Source: Omphalotus guepiniiformis (taxonomy: Eukaryota > Basidiomycota > Agaricomycetes > Agaricales > Omphalotaceae). From it: a stretch of DNA of 64,000 bases. A program made the position numbers and the translations under genes. The stretch lies in contig JAQOOI010000075.1 in NCBI GenBank assembly GCA_028554645.1, positions 806,001 to 870,000 of the forward strand, read 5' to 3'. Of this stretch, positions 11,484-23,671 are shown one piece after another. A model generated the notes under the pieces. It did no database searches and was not told the origin of the DNA. It saw only the letters and a program-made list of their open reading frames with translations. Each line of letters starts with the position of its first letter. The first letter of the stretch is position 1.

Positions 11484-14400
11484 CTACAGTCCGATCCAAC
11501 TGCTGCGCCCTCCTGGGTTGTGCAGGCTTGTATGTCCAATTTTAATCAATCCATTGACTGGTGTCGACTCCGAATCTTCGCCCTCTCTACGCTCTGACGT
11601 AAGATCTACTGCGTCAATTAGTGGGCTGGCTGTCGCGGTTACCTGCGACAAAATGGGCCTGGTCAAAGATGGAGAACCGCTGACTGCGCCAGCGGATGGT
11701 CGTGGGGAAACCGAGAGTCTATGTACCGGTACATTCCCGGGGGTTATAGCCAGGAACGACTCTGCATGCCATTCGTACCAGACCTGCTGTTGGTTCGTCA
11801 ATCTCCAGATGGAGACTTGCAGCTCAGAATTGCTTGGTAAATATAATGGCTCCTAGTCAAGAATGTGTATCGACGTAATGCCACAAAAAATCAAACGGAC
11901 AAACCTTGAAAGGGAAGAACAGAGGGAACCAACTAAGCATATCTTTAGAGATTTGGTCTTTCCGGTGTGGATGGATGCTCAATCCAATGTTGCCATAAAG
12001 TACTGCCTCAAAATACCCTGCTAAACCACTACGCACAATTAATAACATCTACAAGGTTATCACGTCTGATACTGACTGTAAAACTCCAGCGTGTGGAATG
12101 TGAAAAAGCAGTTTGGCTGCTCGAGTATTGTGGCTATTAGTCATGGGTAGACCTGTGATGTCCACATCAGGTCCAGAAAGCACAGTGCACGCTGAATTCA
12201 CCTGCCTTGAGAATTCAACACGATGTCTTTCCTCGGATGCTCGAACTCCCAACATTCCTGTACTTGGGATCCACAGCGTCCGCTTATCCCGCCCCCATTC
12301 CCGCTGAGAAGATTGACAGCCTGAAACATGACTACATACGGTGTCTCCAGACTTTTCTCATCCTTGACCGCGCGAGCTTCATTATAAAGCTTAGATGATG
12401 ACAACGGAGCAAGATGAGCAGTATAAGATGAAGGTATTGAGATTCCTTCAGCTGTAAAAATATGGTTATAAGACTGTAACGGTACGAAAAGCTTTCACTG
12501 ACGTTTCAAAAATCTCATTGCACCATCTAAGCATTCAGGGCTAAGTTCATTGTCACCAAACGAGCCCAGAAGCTCGCTGACCAGTATATCGGCTTTCTCA
12601 GGTATATCGATGAAGCGCATATCACCGAACAAAAGCTTAACTTTATCCTGCCATTCTAGTCGCTGTCGATTCTGTAGCCTGCAATCCAAGACACTCAGAA
12701 ATGAACACGAGAGAAATGGACATACAACCTACCCGACAAAAGCGTTAGGATTCTTCTCCACAGCATATACCATAGCCTTCCTTCTTGAGCGTTCAACAGC
12801 AGAAAGACAGCGCGCAACAATGGGTCCTCGTCCAGCCCCAGCTACACAAATTATTCTGGGAGCGAACGTTCAGAACCTGTCAGACTCGACAGCCACATTT
12901 CACCGACATTTTCTGCTCTTCAGGCCATTCTACTAAGGCTTTGAATACAGCCTAAGAGGGATAGTATCAGCAACAGCATGGTTCAGTGTGAATTAATACT
13001 ATCCTCTTCATAGTTATGGTATTTGACAGGATCTTGTTCAAACGTTTGATAGGTGATACTTTGAAGGTTGTCCATAAGAGGCTGTAATTCACTCAGGAAA
13101 ATAAACCCTTGAATAATGAACTGGCGAACCTGTAAAGGTGCTTGCAGATAGTCTTGATATCCTTGTGCAAAGTTCTCTACCGTACCTGCCTTCTCTGCAG
13201 CTTGAACAGCTGGACTGGTCTTCTCCAAATGCCTCACATATTGGGAATAAGCATCTTCTCCACCGCGGGCATGTGACCCCGAGGAGACACCTGAAAGGAC
13301 GATGACAGGTCGATGCTAGGTACACCAATGAACTCAAATTCATAACAATGTAACGACTTGACCTACCGCGATACTATCTCGAATGAAGGTCTGGGTTGGT
13401 TTTGGAAGTACCGGATAACCTTTTGCGTTCGCAATGAAGGTTGACGATGGCAGAAAAATGTAGCGAACAGCTTCAGCCGACCATTTACCGAGGACGCCTA
13501 GACTGTTAGGGAGAGGAGGTGCCAAGTCAAGAGCTATGAAGGAAATCGTGAGCACGATTCTTAGTAAAGAGAATATGACACCAACCCAGCGAAAGACGGG
13601 TGTTGTAGTCACAAATAGATCGGATAACGTCCCAGGTTTCCCATGCTGCATCAATTTGGGCCTCTATTGAGCCTCTCGACGGTGCGATTGGCGAGCTCTT
13701 GGAGGTAGTTAGTCGAGGAGTCGAGGGAGATGAAAACACTCCAGCACTTTGAGTCGAAGAAAAGGAATTAGTGGAACTTGACGGAGACATCATCCCAAGA
13801 ATTGGAGTCAGAGGGCGGGTGGCCTCGACTGACGTGGGGTCATAGACCGGTAGTCGTATGGCAAGATTCATAAAGGGTGTACTCTGAAGACATGCCCTGA
13901 CAGCTCGAGCGTACGATGAGACATATTCCCGATTTCGAGGCGGAGGAAGTATGGCAGCATGAATGTTGAGATATGATGCGTATGCCAACTCCTGTTGTAA
14001 TGCCTATTGATAGAAATAAGACATACATCGGTAAGTAGTTGCCTCGAGTAGGACGTACGATTTCGGCATCAAAGCGAATCCAATCATCCTCAGCATCCAA
14101 TTCCAGCCACTCGGAGATGATTGCAGTAACGTTTTCTGCTTCATCTATAGACCAGATAGCACGCACATCTTTAGAATCTCGTTCTTGAATCTATTGTGGT
14201 TTGACCTTACCTAACCTGGTGATTGTTACCTCGTCCCGCTCGAAGTAAGGTCTCGCTCTCCAAGCCTCAGCCTTTTTTTCTGCAGCAGTATCACGATTTA
14301 TGAACTTGCTTTCACGCCTACTCTCTCTCTTTTTGAAGTTCTTCTTTTCTGATTCGAGCGATGTCGATGACAGTAGACACATTTCTGTCCATCGCTTTTT

Positions 14401-14568
14401 CCATGCCTCTGTGGTGAGTGGGAGACATACGCTGTCGTAACCTTTGCTGTGGGCTTCGGATATAAGGGCAAGACAAGCAGTCTCATGGGAACGTGAGTTC
14501 GATGCCTGAGATAGATCGGAGAGGGTGAGGAAAGTCGATATGGACGCGGAGGCACCCCATGATGACAT
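11484..14568 (-). CDS. PRMT5: Type II protein arginine methyltransferase 5 (Skb1/Hsl7 homologue)
   Basis: Makes symmetric dimethylarginine on histones, Sm proteins and cell-cycle regulators. The start at 14568 ([15 protein letters not shown]) leads into the TIM-barrel N-terminal region. The S-adenosylmethionine loop reads [18 protein letters not shown] near 12820. The catalytic double-glutamate loop, [16 protein letters not shown], lies near 12500-12590. The C-terminal barrel continues with [17 protein letters not shown] and [13 protein letters not shown]. The protein ends [12 protein letters not shown], matching the conserved PRMT5 tail. A Ser/Pro/Thr-rich insertion of about 70 residues lies between WYEWHAESF and that tail, longer than I expect for the family. 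The gene has many short introns and lies in tandem with SDS22, 252 bp upstream. Confidence 0.95.
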
Positions 14569-14820
14569 GATACCAGCAGTTGAAGGTCCCGTTCAAGTAT
14601 TACCACATATGGCTCAACCGAAGTACTTGCTTGCCCTTAAAAGTATCATGATTCGGGAATAAAATCGAACATGAATTAACAAATAGAGAAATTACACTGA
14701 TTTCAGAGGGAACTATGTTATGTACTGTACTGAGAATCCGTCTTAGCATGGTCACACTCTTCTTACATACCTGCTCGAGGGGATCAAAATAACTGAGTGA
14801 AGAACGTATAGAACGAACAC

Positions 14821-16250
14821 TCACGTAGCATCAATCTGCTTGAGCTGTTTCAAAGATAACATTATCTTTCTACGATAGCCTGACATGTCCGCAGACTGAC
14901 ACGGGTTACCCTCCAAGTATATTGTCTCCAGTGTGGATATATGGCCTAGTTGCCGGTCCAGAGACCGCAGGTCGGGAATTTTATTTCCGTTCATCTAAGA
15001 GAGAGAATGAACTCTATGAGTCACAGAGCAGCCAAATGGACAAACCCATAGCTCTTCTAGCTGCGTGAGATGCGCTAAATTCTCGATAGCGGAAATGAAA
15101 TTGGATGCGACATCCAGAGTTCGGAGGTTAACCTGCAAAGAAATGAGCCTTCGGTAACCTCAAAGACGAGCTGACACCTTAACATACGTTGTGGTCAAGA
15201 CCTTCTAGACGCTCAATTCCATTATGACTGAGATATAGTTCTACGAGGTCCGTAAGTTCATCTAGCCCTTCGATCTTGGTTATCCTGTTAGATTGGATGG
15301 ATAGAATTTTGAGCCGTTTCAGCGAGGAGATATTCTATGAAGTAAAGATAAAGAATCAAGCATGGGGGCAAGAACTATCCATATTAAACGCACCTCCAGT
15401 TTTGCTATCTTATTCTTTCCCAGCCACAATTCTTCCAAATTAACGAGTGCCCCTAAATTTTCTATTTTCTTCTCGAGACGTCAGTATACTGGATCGGCAC
15501 TGGAACTAAATTACCTACACGAATTCGATTTCCCCCCAGTTCTAAGCTCCGCAATGAGGTTAAAGAGTCCAAGTTTCCGATTTTCGAGATACGGTTTTGC
15601 ACAAAATAAACGGTATGCAGTGAATGTAGATTCGCTAGCGACGCGGGCACCGCACGAAGTAGATTAAAGGAGAGATCAAGAACACTAACAATAACTGAAT
15701 GAGTTGACTTCCTACTAACAGATATGCTCACGATAGATTGCGGAGCTGATCCAGGGCATCTCCTGTGTCCTTGATTTTGTTGTCATACAGATCAAGTTCC
15801 TCCAACTTGGTTAGGAGGTGGAAGACTTGGGGATCCAGATACGATATGTGGTTTTGCCGAAGACAAAGTTTCTTCAAGTGACTGGCAAACCTGGCAAGTC
15901 GTAATTCGTCTAAAGACCCAATGCGTGAATGGATTAATTCAAGTTCCTTCGTTGCAAGTCGGGAGTAAGTGGAAGGCCAAGTGTTGATTGAACGAGGGCT
16001 CACCTCTGTGTCATCAGGCCAGTCTTGAAGGAAGTCGCCGTCATTGCTTTCATACTGCTCTTCACCTTCTTCTTCTTCATCTGAGCTTGCTGGATCCGGT
16101 TCTGCCTGAGGCAATGCAACTCTAGCTGATCTAGAATAGCGGCTGAGAGCTCGATGATAAGTAATGGCATGTAAATCAGACCTACCGTTCTCTGGCTTGC
16201 CCGTTTACTTGGGGAGGTCCTCCAGTAAGAGGCGCGATCTCTTCTGACAT
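14821..16250 (-). CDS. SDS22: Protein phosphatase 1 regulatory subunit SDS22
   Basis: Leucine-rich-repeat protein that binds PP1 catalytic subunit and controls its nuclear and mitotic activity. The start at 16250 (MSEEIAPLTGGPP) is followed by an acidic N terminus (SSDEEEEGEEQYESNDGDF). Successive 22-residue SDS22-type repeats then appear, for example LTKLEELDLYDNKI and LTSLRSLELGGNRI. The last exon gives the LRR cap LEGNPCQSADMSGYRRKI and ends KQIDAT at 14821. The coding region is broken by many short introns, which fall at repeat boundaries. The product, about 380 residues, is typical for fungal SDS22. Confidence 0.94.
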
Positions 16251-17285
16251 TATCTCAAGGGTCAAAACGTAAAAGAATTGCGATGTTACTTTGTGGCCGT
16301 CTTGCAGTGTGTAAATCTATGGCCTGTCCAGTGTCACTGTATGTACGAAAAGTGACAAGCTCAGAGTCAGAAACGTCCTAAGCCATCACGTGAGATAGCG
16401 ATTACTCATGCACTCATGAGTCATCAGAAATCCACGACACTACCAGTGGTATGAGCTCAATTTTCGGGGAATTCACTAGAAATGAGACCAAAGTCGAAAT
16501 TCAGTGGGCGAATGTGTCGTTTGGTTAATAGCGGCCAAAAGGTGGTTGTTCCCTGCTAAATCCATCGCTCAATTTACCCCGCACCCTTCAATTTTAGACG
16601 ATCATATGTGTTCGCTTTCCCCGCTCTTTCCCATTAATTTTCCGGCGGGTCGATCATGATCTCGAAAATCAAGATTGAGCTCACGATATGATCGATGTCG
16701 TAACGACACTTCGCACGTAACATCTAATATCCAACTCCCAAGCGATTTATACAGTGTTATACATACATAATGATATATGTTCGTTGGCTCTCGACTTGCC
16801 ACGAAGGCAACGCAGTCCACGCCTCGAGGTAAGAATCACCAAGGACAGGACCGCAGTAAGCATAGCAGGTCCCCACCCTTTCAAATCAGACTGGCTACAG
16901 GGGAATGTTTGTAGGAATTAGGAGAGACAGTGGTCGTTCTCACTGCGTACGCAATTAAGCCAATACACGTGTACTATTGATTCAAAACGTACGTACAGAC
17001 ACAGTGCCAACAAAAACCAGTTGCTACATGTACGAGGCTATAAAGTAAGACGGGAGGATAATGTACTTTAAACCAGATGCTTCACAGAAGAAGTCTGGGA
17101 GAGTTTCTATCTAACATAATGCAGTATTGGAAATAGTTGAACATATTATCATTATCATACCATCATCCGAGAAAAGAAAAGATGAACAATTTTCATGATT
17201 TGGGACCAAGAAGCGCGAAAAGAAGATAAAACCATGACACACACACAGAGCAGGAGAAGGAAAGAGTCCAGAAAGCGCACTGTTT
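16251..17285. promoter_or_regulatory. Long intergenic region upstream of SDS22
   Basis: About 1 kb between the SDS22 start and the stop of the PAS-GATA gene, both on the minus strand. It holds CACGTG at 16387-16392 and 16966-16971. The open frames here are short and show no family resemblance, so I annotate no gene. Confidence 0.5.
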
Positions 17286-20022
17286 TTACCCACTGACGAG
17301 ACTCCTTCCTCTTGCTTCCCTTTCGTACTCTTTTTCATACTCCCTTTCGTAGATACTACGACCCTCCTTACGCTCCGACCTGTCGAAGCGGCCGTAGTCA
17401 GAGAAGGTGCCTTCCCTTCCATCCCTAGTGCTAGCTTCGTAATAAGAACGCCTTGATTCAGCACTGACGGGCGTATGTGGCAACACATCCCGTCCATGGC
17501 TACCGTCTCTGTGATCCCTCTCGTAGGATTGAGACTGTAGCATGGGAGGGTTTGCAGCCAAAGGAGACGGAATGGAGGAGCCGTAGTAGCTATTCCGGCC
17601 GCTGACAGAATGATGACTTCCATGACTGTGATTCTCGCTAGAAACGTAGTGTGCAAAGCCAGAACCTGCGGGAGGAGATGGAGAAGGTGTTCCAGTGCTA
17701 CGGTGCGGTGCATAGATATCGCTGCCTGACGCCGAGCCGGCCGATGAGAATGACGTGTCCTCGAAGCTGCTTCCATAAGATCTCCTCAAAGAACCAGAGG
17801 AGGCATATGGGGGAGTTGATGAAGGATGAAACGACATATTAGCGGAAGGTGTGTACGAAGAGCCGGGAGGAGCTACGGAACTGGCAGTCGAGGAGACTGG
17901 CGTAGGCGGAGTGGCTGAGTCACGTTTGTGAATCTTATCCTTTCGACGTCTTGCGGTGGAGTTGGGTACGTGTCCTTCTTTTTTGGCACGAGAGCGGGCA
18001 TAGCGTAGGCCACACCTGTAGAGACAACCATCGATTAGCTTGATGGCATGGATAAGGTAAGAGATACAGCTTACGCATTACACAACTCCTTTTTACCACT
18101 GGGACCTTTTCTCCATTCTGGACTCGTGGTAGCCTTGCAGCTGCTACATTTCAATATTCCCGAAGGCCGATTTCCATGGCTGCGCTCCCTGCCACCGACA
18201 GTACCATTGCCTTCTGCTTTGAGGTATTCCCGGGAGGTTCCAGGAGAAACTCGCCGCCTTGGAGGCGGCACGAGGTCAGTAGATGTCGTCGATACGGAGG
18301 CAGGAGATGGATGATCATCGGTCATTTGGTCGGCATTTAGGCCAACCCCGGTACTGCTTGAGGTTGTTGGAGAATATGAAGCATGCCCAAAGGGCGAAAG
18401 GGGCCTGTAATTATCATGAGGCTGAGGCGGGCCACCGCTGAGGTTGAGAGGCGGGGGTACATTCGACGACCCGGTTTCGTAGCTAGGCGAATTATGACTC
18501 CAATAGCTACCGGATCGCAGGCTCTGGACAGTCGGGTGCGAAGGCAGACTGGCCCAAGTATTAGAGTATGAGGAATAAGAAGGCGATGTCGAAGTGGAAT
18601 GTGTTTGTGAAGAAGAGACATAAGGATACGAATTGGGTGCAGATGAAGGCAAAGTCGTTGCTGAAGAAAGAGGAGGAAGAGAATATTGGGCGTCGTAGTA
18701 TGACGACTGATGAGGAGGAGCAAGAGGATAGGAGGTGGTAGTGGAAGTGCCGTTGTAGCCCATAGGTGCTAGTACTGCGTTGGGGATCGATGTAGTACTT
18801 GAAGACGTTGTAGCGTTGCGAGCAGCAGATGAAGGTGATGGTGAAGAGGAAGTCTGCAGTTTGTGGCACGCGAAAATCACACTGCCTGGAGCCGCACGGA
18901 GAATACGTCAGAAAAGGGAATAGCGGACAAGGTTGCGGAAAAGCCCCTAACGAGCTCCGACCACGCACTTACCATGTGGAATATACACACTTTCTACCTT
19001 TCCTCCGTAAAGCTCTCGCGGTGCTCTATATCTTCTAGTACAGTTGGTTTTGGCCTGAGGATTGGTATTCCTTTCGTCATCAAAGTCTACTGACTTTGCA
19101 AGAGCTGCAATATCCTGTTCAGAGAAACCGGGCTGGGCAGGCGGCCAACTCAAGAGCAACGACCTTCCGGCCGTGTTAGAAAGAATCTGAAACACTCGCC
19201 CATGTGAACTCTCTGGAGCGCACACAAGTAAACTCCGAGACAAAGTCTGAATTTGCTCCTGACCCAAAACAGGTGTGCCACACCAGTTAGTCCACGAAGA
19301 CTTGACGTGTTTGTCATTATCAGACATGGGATTGATGTCCGCGGTAGCATGAATAAAACAAAGGACCAGGCCTTCGGCCGCTAAATTTAATACAATGTCG
19401 ACCGCCATGTAATTTTCATCGAAAATGACTTTCTCGGCGGAAGGAAACGACGGAGGAGGTCCGTTATGACCTAGTTCGCGTCGGACACGAGAAAGCCGAG
19501 AGAACCGAACTCTGTGACTCGAAAATGAAAAAGGGGCGTAAGAAGAGCGAGGAAGAAAGACATACCTGGTAACACTTCCAATAAGAGTTCTGCTCTGTAA
19601 AACACCTCCGAGATCCCTTTCAGCGGTCCCTTGTTCGTCAGGATGGACAAACTGTAACAATGATTTCCCAATAAGAGAAGGGGCTTGTTCTTCGAGATGA
19701 AATTGCAAAACGGGATCCAGATAAATGAACTGAAGGTCAGCAGAGAGCAAGGCCCAATCTGTTGCAAATTTGAGCCCGAATGATCGACGAAGATCACAAA
19801 GGACTTACAGCATCGGTGGTTTCCAACAGTGGGCAAACTGTAATCGTTATGAGGCCCAGGAGAATAAGGAGAATGGGTGTTGAGAGGAGGAAGCTGGGGG
19901 TGAAACTCGCCACTAAATGACGGAGACGATGTCGGAGGAGGTTGAATAATTCTGACCGAATCGTGAGGGGCGCCATTTGAAGAAGGCTCTTGCTGGTAGA
20001 GCCTATTCTGAATGAAGCTCAT
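17286..20022 (-). CDS. PAS-domain GATA zinc-finger transcription factor
   Basis: Sequence-specific nuclear regulator. The start at 20022 (MSFIQNRLYQQEPSS) opens a Pro/Ser-rich stretch and then a PAS-like domain: ADLQFIYLDPVLQFHLEEQ, then LLQFVHPDEQGTAERDL, with further PAS strands near 19400. A very Ser/Pro/Tyr-rich linker follows (about 18880-18250). Next is a single GATA finger, C-x2-C-x18-C-x2-C (CSSCKATTSPEWRKGPSG, then LCNACGLRYARSRAKKEG), interrupted by an intron after CNA. The tail is basic and then Ser/Arg/Tyr-rich. The order PAS then GATA resembles WC-2, but the PAS sequence does not look like a typical WC-2 photoreceptor-partner PAS. I leave the symbol blank. The promoter is shared head-to-head with the ankyrin gene. 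Confidence 0.88.
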
Positions 20023-20409
20023 GGTGGACGAAAAGCAAGAGCTATTTGGATCGATTACGTTGGACGAATCGATCGAGGTGGAGGGAATGGATGAATCTCA
20101 GGTTTAGGAGCACATCTGCGACCTATACGTTAACCCCAACTAGCTCTTTATATATTTTCAAATTCCAGCTCACTAACTCTTTTTCATTCTACAATATTCT
20201 GGTGAGTATGTTTCAGATAACGCACTGAATAGTTTTAATTTACTATTCGTTTTCTGTGGTTCCGTGTGCTCTATTCAGTCAATTGAAGTCCACGGCAACA
20301 TCTCGTCTCAAGCGGGAGTTCCTTTGATCGGGGTCGTGGCCCTATCGGGCGAACCTGGCCGGTTCTCGGCACTTGTTTTTTCTCTCTTTCATATCATTTC
20401 ATTCCTAGG
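20023..20409. promoter_or_regulatory. Divergent promoter, PAS-GATA factor / ankyrin protein
   Basis: This 387 bp lies between two divergently transcribed starts. It includes GATC-rich sequence near 20050-20080 (gatcgattacg, tcgatcgaggtgg). No gene is seen. Confidence 0.6.
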
Positions 20410-21412
20410 ATGGCCATTTCGAAGAAAGCCCCAACCAATATCTGGGTGGCAGCTGGAGATGGTGACTTGGAGCGTGTACGAGTGCGTGCAGAGGTTTACG
20501 TCTTCTGTTCAGTGTTCTGTCATCTCAAACCCTTGCGCAGGAATTGATCGAGAAAGAGTGCAAGTTCTTCTCAGTTTTGTCGATGACTTTCTCATTGATT
20601 GGATGTTTAGCTATGTCTCCAAATGCACCTGATCCATATACATATACTCCAATGCATGCAGGCTAGATAGGCATTGATTCTAATTCACGCTCACTCCCTC
20701 TTAGGCATGCTGCTGCTTCGTACGGTCATATAGAAATGTTGGAATATCTGATCTCTCGCGGTCAGTAGCTCGGAACATGTGTTGTTGGGCCCCTTCAACC
20801 GCGTTTTCTAGGCGGCGATGTGAACATCACAGACTCGGATGGTGATACACCCATATACACCGTTGAAAACATCGAAACTGCACGATACCTCGTAGAAAAA
20901 GGTGCAGTCGTTGCTAGAATAAATGCAGAAGGCATTTCAGTACGTCACCGTGCTATCTCTGTTTAGACTTGGTGCTCATCATGCACTGGTGCCAGCCAAT
21001 AAATCACCTCGCGGAAGACTTTCCACAGGTTGCCGAATATCTGCGCGCTTTCTCATCAGAACCGACTGCCTCAACGACTTCTCAATCCCATCAAGAGAGC
21101 ATAGGTTCTTCCTCCACACAGTCTCAATATGTCCAGGATGTGGCTTCTGAACAACTCACTTCATCCCTACTATCTTCGATCCAAGATCTTGTTGATCAAG
21201 GTGTAGATCCAGAGCAAGTAGAGGAAGAGCTGCGACGGCGCGTGGGCGAGGCTGTCCTAAACGGCTTACTCGGTGGATACGCCATGACGACACAAGATAC
21301 TGCCGGTGTTAGGACGGCGACAGGTTCAGAAAGAAGAGAACCACCATCCGGTTCTAGTGATAGGGAAGAGACGGAAGGAGGTGAGAATAAGAGACCGAGA
21401 ATGGACGAGTGA
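20410..21412 (+). CDS. Ankyrin-repeat protein (yeast YCR051W-like)
   Basis: Small cytosolic or nuclear ankyrin protein of unknown biochemical role. The start at 20410 gives MAISKKAPTNIWVAAGDGDL. Two to three repeats follow: MSPNAPDPYTYTPMHAAA, SYGHIEMLEYLISRGGDVN, DSDGDTPIYTVENIETARYL. The C-terminal half is acidic and helical and ends GGENKRPRMDE. Keeping the repeats in frame requires two GC-AG introns, 20560-20610 (donor GCAAGT) and 20654-20704 (donor GCATGC), plus a 19-nt exon at 20541-20559. The later introns, near 20760-20811 and 20940-20997, are GT-AG. Gene identity is firm, but the two GC donors are inference from frame and homology. Confidence 0.85.
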
Positions 21413-22192
21413 TGGATGCAAAGTGAACAGAATTTGTAATCCTGGAGGAACATACTGAAGATTTCCTGTAATGTATGTATGTAGATCGCGGACGAGAACC
21501 AGTATCTGTACGTACCTGATCACCGTGGCTTGAAGGGTGATCACGATCGACGGTCTTTACCCCGGCGAATTTCGTGGCTGGAAGAGGTAAGTAGCGAGTT
21601 CTCGGAGGAGGTTGACATTTCAGTTTGAGGCTGCAGACGTTGCATCGATGGAATGACTTCTTTACAAACGTCTTTTGAATTCTTTGACAGAGCACATCTG
21701 AATCGGAGGATTGTGTCCATGTAGTATTTCACTGAAAAGCACCCTTGCAAAAGTTCTTCAATATTCATCTCTCCATCGTCCGAGACCCTTGATCCGATCC
21801 GAGCTGTGATCCTGAAGCCCCTGAGTGGCCATGCTGCTTCTTTACAGTTCTTTGCTCGATCGGCAATCAACATAACGTTAGCCCAGGGTTAGCCCCTATA
21901 TGTATGATACGAGAAAGTACAAAGACAAGTCTAGGAAAGTTGACGGTTGTATCAAAAACTTCTGTCGTATCATACTGAAGACAATGCATGTATCGGGAGA
22001 AACCCGCGTTCGATTTTGTTATCATTACGCATAGACTCACCTTCCGAGGCATCTCACTTGTTCGTGAAACTAATAAGAGCAGTTGGCCGAGCTCGGAAGT
22101 ACAAACAGGTAGTAGATTCTCACGCTCGGACCGTCCGGACCGCCATTGCTCTCTGAGCAACACGCCCTTCGCCCGGTACATAGTTTGCTACA
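21413..22192. other. Intergenic; possible small spliced minus-strand ORF
   Basis: 780 bp between the ankyrin and CCDC174 genes. On the minus strand, open segments with plausible GT-AG junctions run from about 22050 (MPRK) down to about 21550 (KYYMDTILRFRCALSKN). I cannot match them to a family, and the joined product is not convincing, so no gene is called. Confidence 0.3.
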
Positions 22193-23653
22193 ATGCACAG
22201 CAGCAAATCAAGGGCAAAGGGTGTCAGTGCCAGCTCGTTTTTCGATCTCAAGGCGGAACTCTCGAAGAAGGAGGAAGAATTTGCACGAGATAAAGCCGCA
22301 GGCAAGAGCACAATCGTAGGTGGTGTCCAACGTCCTGACAAGGTCAATATCCTATGACTGTTGTGTTCAGCGAAGACATCTCCAACTGATAGTTATGACA
22401 TAGAAACCGACCGTATGGGCTCGTCAGAACAAAGGCGTCAAAGCCCGCGCCTCTCGTGACGTCGAACTGGAAGCCATAAGCAAGCCCACGTTAGAGTCTG
22501 CCCGTGCGGCACTGGAACGAAAGGCGAAGATTTACGAGAAATTGCAAAAAGGAAAATCAGGAGGGTTGAACGACAAACAGTATGATGCACTTTTGGTTGA
22601 CGTACGTGTCTATCATTGAAACTTAGAATCATCTCTCATTTGAAAGTTCCAGTTCGACTCCAAGCGCATAGGCGACTCTTGGGAATCAGATAGTGATGAC
22701 CTTGACGAATCTCTGACGGTTCCAAGGCCAGAAAATGATGAGGTACTGCTTACCTATGTTTCGAACTCATCTGTACGCTAATCTTCTTACAAAGGACGAT
22801 CCCATTATAGAATACGAAGATGAATTCGGTCGAGTAAGGACTGCCCCCCGCTCCGAGGTTCCTCGAGAGCTCTTGCCACATTCGAACGAAGACGAAACCA
22901 ATGACGACGACGAGTGTGTCTTCATTTAATATGATTACTTGGCTTTTGAGGTTAACATATGCGTTCTAGGGACATCATAATACGTAAATCCATGTTTCCC
23001 GATACACATAGCATCTTCTCTAATCCTTCTGTTCAGGCAATCCCGTCAATCACTTTCCTGTTTATGAGCCATCTGCTGAACGAATCGCTCAAATCGCCAA
23101 GGAGCACGCAGAAGAGAACAATCCTCTTGGTCTGCACTACGATGCTAGCAAGGAAGTTCGCGCCAAAGGGGCTGGATTTTACCAATTCTCAGCCGACGAA
23201 GAAACTCGAAAAACACAGATGGAGGAGCTCAAAGCCGCTAGGAAGGAAACAGGAGCAGTTCGACGAGAGACGGGTGCTGTAGATGTCAAACCGGGAGAAG
23301 TTGAGGGCATGCACGATGAAGATAGCGTTGCGACTACCAAAAGTCGGGCACTAGAAAAGAGGAAGCGAGAGATTGAGGAGAGGAGGAAGTTGGTAGAAGC
23401 TAAGCGTAGAAAGGTCAGGGGTGTAGAAGGAACTCAACAAGCGCCTTCTGAGGGCCCTCCGATGTTTGTCGCAGATGACAGAAATACGCCTGGCTCCAAT
23501 CCCGCCAAAGCGGATCCATTCGCCGCTTTGGAAACTGCTTCGGCATTTCATCGTCCACAAAGCAAAGGAAAAGGAAAAGCCCCCGTTTCGAACGAAGCGG
23601 ACGACTTTTTGGCGCAATTGGAGAGCGATATGTTCAAGCGTAAAGCTAAATAG
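22193..23653 (+). CDS. CCDC174: CCDC174-like coiled-coil nuclear protein
   Basis: Homologue of metazoan CCDC174, a nuclear protein linked to the exon-junction complex and splicing. The start at 22193 gives MHSSKSRAKGVSASSFFDLK, the typical N terminus of the family. A lysine-rich helical region follows (LERKAKIYEKLQKGKSGGL), then an acidic stretch, then the signature DEFGRVRTAPRSEVPREL (DUF4078). Further helices include HYDASKEVRAKGAGFYQFS and LEKRKREIEERRKLVEAKRRK. It ends QLESDMFKRKAK. Short GT-AG introns near 22340-22400, 22600-22650, 22740-22790 and 22910-23035 join the pieces. The stop at 23651-23653 is only 18 bp from the stop of the convergent metallo-beta-lactamase gene. Confidence 0.9.
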
Positions 23654-23671
23654 GTTCGTCCGGATTCTGTA

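Noticed and set aside
11518..11856. 112-codon plus-strand frame
   Set aside because: Antisense to the last PRMT5 exon, whose [12 protein letters not shown] ending is conserved.
17286..20022. Naming the PAS-GATA gene WC-2
   Set aside because: The PAS and finger sequences do not match WC-2 well enough to assign the symbol without a phylogeny.
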